NCBI GenBank assembly: GCA_964370855.1
Contig: CAYJMF010000010.1
Span: forward strand, 23,085 to 87,084
Reading direction: 5' to 3'
Origin: JAKLKS01 sp964370855
Lineage (GTDB): Bacteria; Planctomycetota; JAJSAM01; JAKLKS01
Length of the DNA stretch: 64,000 nucleotides
In this document: positions 1-7,127 of the stretch, piece after piece
Numbering within the stretch: the stretch's first letter is position 1
Layout: every line of letters begins with the position of its first letter
Translations under genes and position numbers: made by a program
Notes under the pieces: generated by a model
Seen by the model: the letters and a program-made list of their open reading frames with translations, nothing else
Database searches by the model: none
Told to the model about the DNA's origin: nothing

Positions 1-36
1 CCACCCTCCCAGACGCACACCGCCCACAACCGGATT

Positions 37-160
37 GCGGGAAAGGCAGGGACGTTCCTAACTAAGTAACTAACTCGGGGGAAGGGGCTGCTTCGCCCGC
101 GCGGAAGCCCTGGGGCCCCCGAGTTAGTTACTTAGTTAGGAACGTCCCTGCCTTTCCCGC
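37..160. repeat. Long perfect inverted repeat (REP/RAYT-like element), copy 1
   Basis: The arms at 37-81 and 116-160 are perfect 45-nt reverse complements around a 34-nt GC-rich loop. The conserved core reads AGGCAGGGACGTTCCTAACT followed by TAAGTAACTAACTC. A second, diverged copy lies at 27343-27453. The right arm contains the last codons and the TAA stop of the DinB-family gene at 132-614. Transcribed from the minus strand, the repeat would form a very stable hairpin after that stop and could act as a terminator. A non-autonomous REP-type element moved by a RAYT/IS200-like transposase is inferred from the architecture; no transposase gene is present in the window. Confidence 0.85.
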
Positions 161-614
161 GGAGGATCTGATCGAGGTGGTGGCGCATGTGGAGGACGTA
201 GTCCTCCACGAGGAAGCCGAGGGTGACCGGCTCCCCGCCCCCGACGGCGCACGGGGTGGCGAGTTTCCCCTCGGGCAGGGCCGCGACGAGGGGGACGAGG
301 ATCGCGTTGTGGGCGTACCAGGTCTCCACCAGCATCGGCCAGGGGATTTCGTTGTACCGGTGGACGGCGACCCACCCCTCCTGCTCGTACCCGGGCCCCT
401 CGAAGGACGGCGACAACGCCGCCCGCACGAAGCGGTCGTGGTTGTTCACCGCGGAATCGACGAGGTGGCCGAGCTCCTCCCGCATCGACCACCCCTTCCC
501 CGACGGCCGGTTCGGCCGGCGCGTCCCCGGCCCGTCGGGGACGGCGCGGAGGCGGGCGACCTCGGCGGCGACGGTGCGCTCGAGGAGGGAGGCGAGTTCT
601 ATTGCTGTGGTCAT
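132..614 (-). CDS. DinB family protein (putative metal-dependent four-helix-bundle enzyme)
   Basis: The protein has 160 residues from ATG at 614. It matches the DinB/YfiT-like fold: an N-terminal helix, the segment GWSMREELGHLVDS (about residues 41-54), then HNAILVPLV (about 102-110) and the C-terminal MRHHLDQIL (about 143-151). These supply the spaced histidines that usually bind a divalent metal in this family. Many members are thiol-S-transferases or are of unknown function, so no substrate can be assigned. The last residues (GRDVPN) and the TAA stop are encoded by the right arm of the inverted repeat at 37-160, so the element appears to have inserted at and replaced the original 3' end. 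The gene at 670-1359 lies upstream on the same strand but is unrelated. Confidence 0.8.
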   Translation of the reverse strand: MTTAIELASLLERTVAAEVARLRAVPDGPGTRRPNRPSGKGWSMREELGHLVDSAVNNHDRFVRAALSPSFEGPGYEQEGWVAVHRYNEIPWPMLVETWYAHNAILVPLVAALPEGKLATPCAVGGGEPVTLGFLVEDYVLHMRHHLDQILRGKGRDVPN

Positions 615-669
615 CGGGGGATTCTCCCACGGACCCCGCGGGGAGGGAACTCCCCGAACGGATTCCCTA

Positions 670-1359
670 TCAGGCCCCCGCGCCCTCCGACGCCTCGCCT
701 TCCAACTCATGGAAGCCGCCCACCCTCTGGAGGACCCCCGGGAGGCAGACCGCGTTCCATGTGCTGCAGGGTTCCAGGGTGCACCAGGGGCGCTCCTCCC
801 CCCGCCCGTAGACGGCGATGCCGGCCTCCTCCTGCTGGCAGACGTCGAGGTCCGCCCAGGCGAGGCGCTTCCCCCCGGCCTCCCCGGCGCCGGCCGTGCC
901 GTTCCCGACGGAGAGGTACCGGCCGAGGCCGCCGAGGACCCCCTCCTCCGGCGCGGCCTCCGTGAGCGCGAGGCCCTCCCCGTCGATGCGCAGGGGTCCG
1001 ACCGCGAGCGCGCCTCCGGCACGCAGCGCCGCCACCATCTCGTCCGCGATTCGCATCTGGACCATGTCCCACACGACCTGGGAGGCGGCGTGGAAGCAGG
1101 AGACCTCCCACTCCCCGGGAGACTCGAGTCTCCAGCGGTTGAAGGTCCAGTCGATCTGGAGGAGGGTGACCCCGTCGGTGAGGGAGATGACGAAGTGGCC
1201 CTCGCTGTGCCGGCCCGGGGACGGCACGATCCCGCAGGCGAGCCCCGTGATCCCCGCCCACGGGATGGACTTCCCCTTCCACGTGATCTCGTTCGGCCCG
1301 AGGAGGAGGCGCTCCTGCCCCACGGGCACCAGCATCCCTTCGCGATTCGGTTCCACCAC
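670..1359 (-). CDS. Hypothetical protein, cytoplasmic
   Basis: The protein has about 229 residues. The first in-frame start is GTG at 1359, preceded by GGGAG; ATG at 1335 (MLVPVGQER...) is an alternative. There is no signal peptide, membrane segment or recognised motif. The N-terminal half looks beta-rich with alternating hydrophobic positions (EITWKGKSIPWAGITGLACG), then a helical stretch (FHAASQVVWDMVQMRIADEMV), then a second beta-rich half. The overall pattern resembles a PH-like fold, but that is only an impression. The codon-position GC pattern is coding-like and no frame problems are visible. The function is unknown. It lies between the DinB gene and a sigma-ectodomain fusion, all on the minus strand, with gaps of 55 and 151 bp. 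Confidence 0.6.
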   Translation of the reverse strand: MVEPNREGMLVPVGQERLLLGPNEITWKGKSIPWAGITGLACGIVPSPGRHSEGHFVISLTDGVTLLQIDWTFNRWRLESPGEWEVSCFHAASQVVWDMVQMRIADEMVAALRAGGALAVGPLRIDGEGLALTEAAPEEGVLGGLGRYLSVGNGTAGAGEAGGKRLAWADLDVCQQEEAGIAVYGRGEERPWCTLEPCSTWNAVCLPGVLQRVGGFHELEGEASEGAGA

Positions 1360-1510
1360 TCCCTCCCCGCCGGGCCCGCCGTGGAGTCCTCCCCCGGAGA
1401 GCCGGAGAGGATCCTGGCGAACGGCAGCACCGAGGGGAAGCCTATCCCTGGAAGACCGGGCTCGTCGTCATCTCCTGGATGCCCGGGGAGCCGGCCTCCT
1501 CCCCGCCTCC

Positions 1511-4500
1511 TCACCTCCCCCCGAATTCGGCCATCGCCCGCCCGCCCGCGGCGAGGGACGCCGTCGCGTCCCGGATCCCGCCCGACGGGAGATGGAGCCG
1601 GACGACGTATTCCCCCGGCGGGAGCGGGATCGGATCCTGCGGGCCACGGGAGACGCCGACGGCGAGGAACCACCGGGCGCCATCGGCCCCGAGGACCTCG
1701 AGGGAGGCCGAGTGCTCCAGGGCGTGCACCCGGATCCGCTCCTCCGCCTCGGGGTCCACGGGGTCCTTCGCGCGGTCCCCTCCCGCGCCTCCACCGCTCA
1801 TCGAGCGCCGGGGCGGCACCGGTTGCGGCACCTCCGGGTCCTCGATCCCCACGGAAAGGGTCCCGCCGTGCACAAGGCGCACGGCGGCCCGCTCGACGTC
1901 CCGCCCGGGCGGGCCGACCTCGAAGGGGGAAGGGGACACGTAGACCTCCCCCTTCGGAGCCGTCTCCTCCCAGGGCGACCCCCGGACGTTCACGACCAGC
2001 ACGTAGCGGCCCGGCCTCAGGGCGTCGAACCGCCAGGCCCCCCCCTCGTAGATCCCGTGCCCGCTCTCCCCGGCCCCCGCCTCCCCGGGCGCCCCGTCCA
2101 CGCGGAGTGCGCGGGCTCCCGGGATCCCCCGCTCCCGGAGATCGGGAAGCCCCGTGGCGGTGACCGCCACCGGCGTCCCGCGGGCGAGGGCGAACCGGAG
2201 GCGCACCGTCCCGCCCCCCGGGACGACGGCCACCGCCGACGCGGCGAGCCTCCCCCGCGCCCAGGCCCGCACACTCCATGTGCCCGCCGGCACCCGCGTC
2301 ATCGTCACCACCCCGGGGGTCCCCCCATCGGGAAGGGCGTTGGGCGTCCCCGGGTCGGACAGCACGGTCGCGAGGCCTTCCACCAGGGGCGACCCGTCCT
2401 CCTCCGCCACGATGGTCGCCACGACGGTGCCGAAGGCCACCCGGGACGGGGGGAGGACGCACTCGAGGGGCGGGCCCCCGGGCAGGACCCCCTCGACCTG
2501 CACGACCCGTGCGGCGGGGTCGTACCCGCGGGCCGTCGACGCGGTGACCCGGAAGGGGTGGGCCGGCAGGTCCTCGAAAACGAAGGAGCCGTCGGGCCCC
2601 GATTCCGCGGCCGGGCCGGAGACGGTGGAGCCTTCGACCCCCTCCCCCTGCGCGAAGACCGACGCCGCAGCGAAGGGGGTCCCGTCGGGCTCCACGACGC
2701 GACCCTCGATCCGGAGCCCGGGCGCGAGGACGACGCGCACCTCCGGGACGCCGTCCATCTCCGGCCTGCAGCGGACCGCCGTCCGCGCGAACCCGGGGGC
2801 CGCCACCAGGAGGGTCGGTTCTGGTTCCACACCATGGCCGATGTTGATCTCCGAGGCCCAGAGGAGGAGCGCCTCCCCCCCGTCGTCGGTCCGGATTGGC
2901 GCGTTCCGGGCCGCGTCGGAGAGGCTCGAGATCAGGGCGTCGGGTACGGGCGCCCCGCCCGTGTCCACGATCACGAACCGCGCGACCCGGGCCGGTCTCG
3001 GTTCCGGGAGCACGAGGTCCGGCGCGACGGCGTCCTCCCCCGTGCGGGGGCGCACCTCCACGGCGACCTGCTGCTGCGTCGTGAACAGCTTCCCGTCCCC
3101 GGTCGGACTCATGGATCCCCAGGTGGCCACGCGGACGGAGCGGGAACCATCCGCGCTCGCGGCGATGCAGGGAAGGGCGTAGCGGCCCCCGGCATCGGTC
3201 CGCACTCCCCCCAGCCAGGGGAGGTCGCCGAAGGGCGCGGGGAACCAGGAGCCGGTGTCGGGCCCTGCGATGACCCATGCGCCGGGCACGGCATTCCCCG
3301 AGGGATCGACGACGCGCCCCCTCGCCGTGACGGCGGGCCAGAGCCGCACCTCGACCTGGTCGTCGCCCGCTGGCCGCCGCCCCCGGAGGATCACGAATTC
3401 CGCCGTGTGCCCCTTCCTCCAGACGCGGACGACGAGCTGCTCGTAGGGCGCCAGGCGCCCCGGCGCCCCCTCGAGGAGGCACCGCCCGTCGGCGCCCGTC
3501 CTTCCCTCCGCCAGGTAGGGCGCGGGGTGGGGGAGGATGCGGCCCCGATCCCCGGGCACCTGGACCTGGAGCCCCGTGGCATGGAGCCCGAGGGTCACCG
3601 TCGCTCCCTCGAGGGGCTCCCCCCCGTCGGCGTCGGTCACGAGGACCTCGAGGGGACGCGCGGGGAAGAGGACCAGGTCGCGCCGCAGCTCCTCGCCGGG
3701 GCCGGGGAACGGCCCCCCCGCCTGGACGCCCCCGAAGCCCGCCGCCCGCACGTCCAGGAAGGGCCGCCGCATGGGCGCCTCGGGGATCCTCTCCGTGGCA
3801 CAGGCGTCGAACCCCCCGAGCCGGTAGGCGCCGTCGGGCCCGGTGGTCGCCGCCACGCCATCGACGTGCTCGTGGCCGAGGACGCGGAACGCGCGGACGA
3901 CGGCCCCGGGGACGGGGCTCCCCTCCGGATCGAGGACGCGCCCCGAGAGGACCCCCTCGCGGCGGAGGCGGACCTCCACGGGGGTCCCGGCCCGGGCCCG
4001 CTCGACGCAGGCCACGGCGTACCCCGGCGCCGACACGACGACGTCCGCCCGCGCCGTCCCCTCGGGGAGGAGCAGTTCGAAGGAGCCGTCCGCGGCGGAG
4101 GCTCCCTGCGCCCGGGCGGGGGCCACGGCGGTCATCGCCTCCGCGGGGCGGAGTTCCGTCGCTCCGACGACGGCCCCGCCGACGGGGGCCCCCGCGGGAT
4201 TGAGGACACGACCGGCGAAGCGGGCGCCCCCGGCCGGGGGCTCCGCGGGCGGCGCCTCCTCCCGGGCGGGATCCTTCGCGCCATCGATGAGGGGCGAACC
4301 CCCTGCGGACGCCGTTTCCCCCCCCGGTCCAGGTCCGGTCCCCGCCGGCGGACCCGGCCAGAGCCACCACCCCAGGGCGACGGCCGCCGCGACCGCGGCT
4401 CCCGCCACGAGCTTCCCCCCGATGGCCATGGCCAGCCCTCCTCCCGCGAGCGCCGCCGCTCCCGCCGGCGCCGCCGCCCGGGGGAGTTCCGCCCTGAGGC

Positions 4501-5050
4501 GTCGGTCCCCGAAGAGGAGGAGGCCCCACGCCTCCCGGTCCTCCCCCAGCTCCCTCCCCATGCGCTCCCGGAGAAGCGCCACTCCCCGCTTGAGGCGCGT
4601 CCGCACCGTCTCGACGGGAGTCTCCGTGCGGGCGGCGATGGCGGAGGCCTCGAGGCCGTGGAAGTACCTCTGGAGGACCGTCGTCCGGTAGGGCTCCGCC
4701 AGGTCGAGGACCGCCCTCACGAGCCGGGCCTGGATCTCCGCCTCCGCCACGACGTCCTCCGGGGGCGCCGCGTCCCGCGTCCCGGCCGCCGCGGCCTCGA
4801 GGAGCCGCCGGCGGCGGCCCCTCCCCCGCCCCACCGCGCTCGCCGCGTTGCGGACCACGGTCCCGAACCAGGCCCGGAGCGATCCGGCGTGGCGGGGAGG
4901 CCGCTCCAGCGCCATCCGCCAGGTCTCCTGCTCGACGTCGTCGGCGTCGTTCGGATCGGCGACCAGGGACCGCGCCAGCCCCCGGACCCACGCCCGGTGC
5001 TCGAGGAGCGCTTCCAGCGGAACGGTCCCTGTCGGTCGCCGGTCGGCCAT
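1511..5050 (-). CDS. ECF sigma factor fused to a membrane anchor and carboxypeptidase-regulatory-like repeats (fusion 1)
   Basis: The protein has 1179 residues from ATG at 5050. Sigma region 2 spans about residues 19-80 (WVRGLARSLVADPNDADDVE, then QETW). Region 4 spans about 105-165 (AEPYRTTVLQRYFHGLEA, then TPVETVRTRLKRGVALLRER). A linker with REAWGLLL follows, then a single hydrophobic segment at about 213-231 ending in GWWLW, and a Pro/Gly-rich stalk. The rest is about eight CarboxypepD_reg/transthyretin-like units of the type GRVLDPEGSPVPGAVV. The expected topology is sigma domain in the cytoplasm and repeats outside. No anti-sigma gene is adjacent, so the ectodomain may itself be the control element (inference). 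The start was chosen because it lies 32 nt from a TGAACC box shared with three sister genes and keeps the N-terminus in register with them. An internal Met208 has its own GGAGG. Confidence 0.85.
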   Translation of the reverse strand: MADRRPTGTVPLEALLEHRAWVRGLARSLVADPNDADDVEQETWRMALERPPRHAGSLRAWFGTVVRNAASAVGRGRGRRRRLLEAAAAGTRDAAPPEDVVAEAEIQARLVRAVLDLAEPYRTTVLQRYFHGLEASAIAARTETPVETVRTRLKRGVALLRERMGRELGEDREAWGLLLFGDRRLRAELPRAAAPAGAAALAGGGLAMAIGGKLVAGAAVAAAVALGWWLWPGPPAGTGPGPGGETASAGGSPLIDGAKDPAREEAPPAEPPAGGARFAGRVLNPAGAPVGGAVVGATELRPAEAMTAVAPARAQGASAADGSFELLLPEGTARADVVVSAPGYAVACVERARAGTPVEVRLRREGVLSGRVLDPEGSPVPGAVVRAFRVLGHEHVDGVAATTGPDGAYRLGGFDACATERIPEAPMRRPFLDVRAAGFGGVQAGGPFPGPGEELRRDLVLFPARPLEVLVTDADGGEPLEGATVTLGLHATGLQVQVPGDRGRILPHPAPYLAEGRTGADGRCLLEGAPGRLAPYEQLVVRVWRKGHTAEFVILRGRRPAGDDQVEVRLWPAVTARGRVVDPSGNAVPGAWVIAGPDTGSWFPAPFGDLPWLGGVRTDAGGRYALPCIAASADGSRSVRVATWGSMSPTGDGKLFTTQQQVAVEVRPRTGEDAVAPDLVLPEPRPARVARFVIVDTGGAPVPDALISSLSDAARNAPIRTDDGGEALLLWASEINIGHGVEPEPTLLVAAPGFARTAVRCRPEMDGVPEVRVVLAPGLRIEGRVVEPDGTPFAAASVFAQGEGVEGSTVSGPAAESGPDGSFVFEDLPAHPFRVTASTARGYDPAARVVQVEGVLPGGPPLECVLPPSRVAFGTVVATIVAEEDGSPLVEGLATVLSDPGTPNALPDGGTPGVVTMTRVPAGTWSVRAWARGRLAASAVAVVPGGGTVRLRFALARGTPVAVTATGLPDLRERGIPGARALRVDGAPGEAGAGESGHGIYEGGAWRFDALRPGRYVLVVNVRGSPWEETAPKGEVYVSPSPFEVGPPGRDVERAAVRLVHGGTLSVGIEDPEVPQPVPPRRSMSGGGAGGDRAKDPVDPEAEERIRVHALEHSASLEVLGADGARWFLAVGVSRGPQDPIPLPPGEYVVRLHLPSGGIRDATASLAAGGRAMAEFGGR
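4427..4444 (-). promoter_or_regulatory. Internal Shine-Dalgarno and in-frame ATG in fusion 1
   Basis: On the minus strand the sequence reads GGAGGAGGGCTGGCCATG. The AGGAGG lies 7 nt before an ATG at 4429, which is Met208 in frame, immediately before the membrane segment. Initiation here would give the anchored ectodomain without the sigma domain. Equivalent sites occur in the other fusion genes. Confidence 0.5.
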
Positions 5051-5082
5051 CCACCCATGGTAGTGTTCGGCGGGGCCCGGTT

Positions 5083-5088
5083 GGTTCA
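5083..5088 (-). promoter_or_regulatory. TGAACC box (putative ECF -35) upstream of fusion 1
   Basis: The minus strand reads TGAACC, with 32 nt between the box and the ATG at 5050. The same hexamer stands 35, 35 and 36 nt before the first ATG of three sister fusion genes. It resembles ECF -35 elements (GGAACC type). The distance implies transcription start at or only a few bases before the ATG. Confidence 0.5.
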
Positions 5089-5120
5089 GGGAGAGGCCGG
5101 AAGCACGAAGGGGGAATCGC

Positions 5121-5819
5121 ATGGAGCGCCCGGCCGGACCGCGCGCCGCCCTCGCCCTGGCGCTCCTCGTCCCGGCCCCGAGCCTCGGGGTCCTCGCGGG
5201 GCTCGTGCTGTGGCCCGGGACGCCGATCGGCCTCGCCCTCTTCTCGTTCAGCAAGCTCTGGCTCTTCGCCCTCCCCGCGGTGTGGACGCGGTGGGTGGCC
5301 CGGGAGCCCCTCGGCCTCTCGCCCGCTCGCCGCGGCGGGTACGGCGCGGGCATCGTCTCCGGGCTCCTCCTCTCGGCCGCAGTCGTCGGGGCCTGGCTCC
5401 TGTGGGGGGACCGGCTCGTGGACGCGGAGGCCATGGGGCGGCGCATCCGCGGGACCGGCCTCGACTCCCCGGCCCGCTTCCTCGCGGGGGGCCTCTACTT
5501 CGTCCTCGTCAACTCCCTCCTCGAGGAGTACGCCTGGCGCTGGTTCTGCCTCGATCGCTGCCGGGAACTCCTCCCCGACCGGTGGGCCGTTCCCCTGGCC
5601 GCCCTCTTCTTCACCCTCCACCACTTCCTCGCCGTCCTGACCCTCGCCTCGACGTCCACCGCGGCGGTGGCGTCGGTGGGCGTGCTCGCCGGGGGCGTCG
5701 TCTGGGGGGGCCTCCGGGTGCGCTACGGCTCGGTCCGCCCCGGCTGGTTGAGCCACGCCCTCGTGGACGCGGCGGTCTTCGGCGTCGGCGCGGCGATCGC
5801 GTTCGGGGGGGGCGAGTAG
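5121..5819 (+). CDS. CPBP-family intramembrane metalloprotease
   Basis: The 232-residue integral membrane protein (ATG at 5121, with AAGGGGG upstream) has about six to eight hydrophobic segments. It carries the CPBP/ABI (Rce1-like) signature: motif 1 EEYAWR at residues 135-140 (E135, E136, R140), motif 2 FTLHHFL (about 164-170) and motif 3 SHALVDA near the C-terminus. The family cleaves peptides within the membrane; bacterial substrates are mostly unknown. It is transcribed divergently from fusion 1, with 70 bp between the two start codons, so the pair may share a control region. An intramembrane protease next to a membrane-tethered sigma factor makes regulated release of the sigma domain an attractive hypothesis, but nothing in the sequence proves it. 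Confidence 0.85.
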   Translation: MERPAGPRAALALALLVPAPSLGVLAGLVLWPGTPIGLALFSFSKLWLFALPAVWTRWVAREPLGLSPARRGGYGAGIVSGLLLSAAVVGAWLLWGDRLVDAEAMGRRIRGTGLDSPARFLAGGLYFVLVNSLLEEYAWRWFCLDRCRELLPDRWAVPLAALFFTLHHFLAVLTLASTSTAAVASVGVLAGGVVWGGLRVRYGSVRPGWLSHALVDAAVFGVGAAIAFGGGE

Positions 5820-5918
5820 GACGGACCCGCGCATCCGGGCGATACGCTGGGGCGAGGATCTCCCTGGGCCGACGGGCCGAGGGACGGTCATCCCGTCGCA
5901 AGTCGGGGGGGAGGAGCG

Positions 5919-7127
5919 ATGCACCGGACTTCGTCGGGATGCGGGATCGGGACCTCGGTGGACGTCGTCCGTATCGGGCGGAACTCCCGCGGCACCGGTC
6001 TTCTCGCCCTCGCGGTCCTCCTCGCGGGTTGTCTCGCGCCCGCGGCGGTCTCGTCGGTGCCGCCTCCGCCGGCCGGGGAGTGGATGCTCCGGACGGCCGA
6101 CGGCTGCCGCCTCTACGTGCGAGAAATCGGGCGGGGGCCGGTGGTCGTGGCCCTCCACGGAGGCTGGGGCGCCGAGAGCGGCCCCCTCGCCGAGGCGCTG
6201 GCCCCCCTCGCCGCGACGCACCGCGTCGTGCTCTACGACCAGCGCGGCTCGCTCCGGTCCCCCTGCCCGCCGGGGGCGGAGATCTCCGTGGACCGCCACG
6301 TGGCGGACCTCGAGGCGGTCCGCGAGGCCCTGGGCGAGGAGCGCCTTGCCGTCGTCGGGCACTCCATGGGGGGGTATCTCGCGATGGCCTGGGCGGCGCG
6401 CCACCCGGGGCGCGTCGCACGGCTGGTCCTCGTCGGGTCCCCGCCGGCGCGCTGGAGCCTCGCCGAGTTCGGCGCCGTCGAGCGCTCCGCCCTGGAGCGG
6501 TGGCAACGGCCGGAGGTCCTGGCGACCCTGCGTTCCCATGGCCTCGACAGGGAGCCCGCCGCCTCGTGGACCGACCGCCAGCGATCCCTCTGGCACCGCA
6601 TCACCTGGGCCGCCATCAACCTCCACCGGGTGGAGCGCTGGCCGCTCCTCGGGGGAGCGTTTTTCCACCGGGGGGATGCGGGCGCCGCCGCCGCGGCCAC
6701 GATGCCGCCGGAGTGGGACTTCAGCGCCGACCTGCGGAGCGCCGACGTCCCGATCCTCGTGCTGCACGGGGACGACGACTTCCTCCCAGCGGAGGCGCAC
6801 GAGGGCTGGATCGGGGAGGTCCCGCGGGCGCGCACGGTCGTGCTCCCCGGGGCGGGGCACGTTCCCTGGATCGAGAGGCCGGAGGAGTTCGTCGGTCACC
6901 TCCGCGCGTTCCTCGCGGAAGGGGACCCTCGGCCCGATCCCCCCCCTTCCCTACCGGACCCCCGCCTCCGCCTCGGTCCCCCCCTCCCCCGCCACCCGGA
7001 CCACCTTCTCCTCGGCGACCCGCCCCGACCCGCTCCCCTCCTCCACGAGGATCCGGAACTCCCCCTCCCGGAGCCCGGCGAACTCGAGGCTTCCCCCTTC
7101 CGGCACCGCCCGGTGGGCGGCTCGTAG
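5919..7127 (+). CDS. Alpha/beta hydrolase, putative lipoprotein, with an aberrant C-terminal tail
   Basis: The ORF has 402 residues from ATG at 5919, with GGGGAGGAGCG upstream. A lipoprotein signal (LLALAVLLAGC) starts about residue 29, followed by an alpha/beta hydrolase fold: oxyanion segment ALHGGWG, nucleophile elbow GHSMGG, acid in LHGDDDFLP and catalytic His in GAGHVPWIERP. It resembles proline-iminopeptidase or ester hydrolases of the AB_hydrolase_1 family; the substrate is unknown. The fold is complete by about nt 6925. The remaining ~65 residues are Pro/Leu-rich, read antisense through the 3' end of the convergent fusion gene (overlap 6951-7127) and start at an 8-C run near 6938-6945. 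The native stop may therefore have been lost through an indel or sequencing error. Confidence 0.8.
   Translation: MHRTSSGCGIGTSVDVVRIGRNSRGTGLLALAVLLAGCLAPAAVSSVPPPPAGEWMLRTADGCRLYVREIGRGPVVVALHGGWGAESGPLAEALAPLAATHRVVLYDQRGSLRSPCPPGAEISVDRHVADLEAVREALGEERLAVVGHSMGGYLAMAWAARHPGRVARLVLVGSPPARWSLAEFGAVERSALERWQRPEVLATLRSHGLDREPAASWTDRQRSLWHRITWAAINLHRVERWPLLGGAFFHRGDAGAAAAATMPPEWDFSADLRSADVPILVLHGDDDFLPAEAHEGWIGEVPRARTVVLPGAGHVPWIERPEEFVGHLRAFLAEGDPRPDPPPSLPDPRLRLGPPLPRHPDHLLLGDPPRPAPLLHEDPELPLPEPGELEASPFRHRPVGGS

Noticed and set aside
132..6899. Open frame of about 2255 codons on the minus strand, and a 2128-codon frame at 818-7204 on the plus strand
   Set aside because: They run through several real genes in the wrong frame or strand. 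They are rich in Arg/Pro/Gly as expected for GC-rich shadow frames and have no domains. Only the last 160 codons of the first are a real gene (DinB-family).
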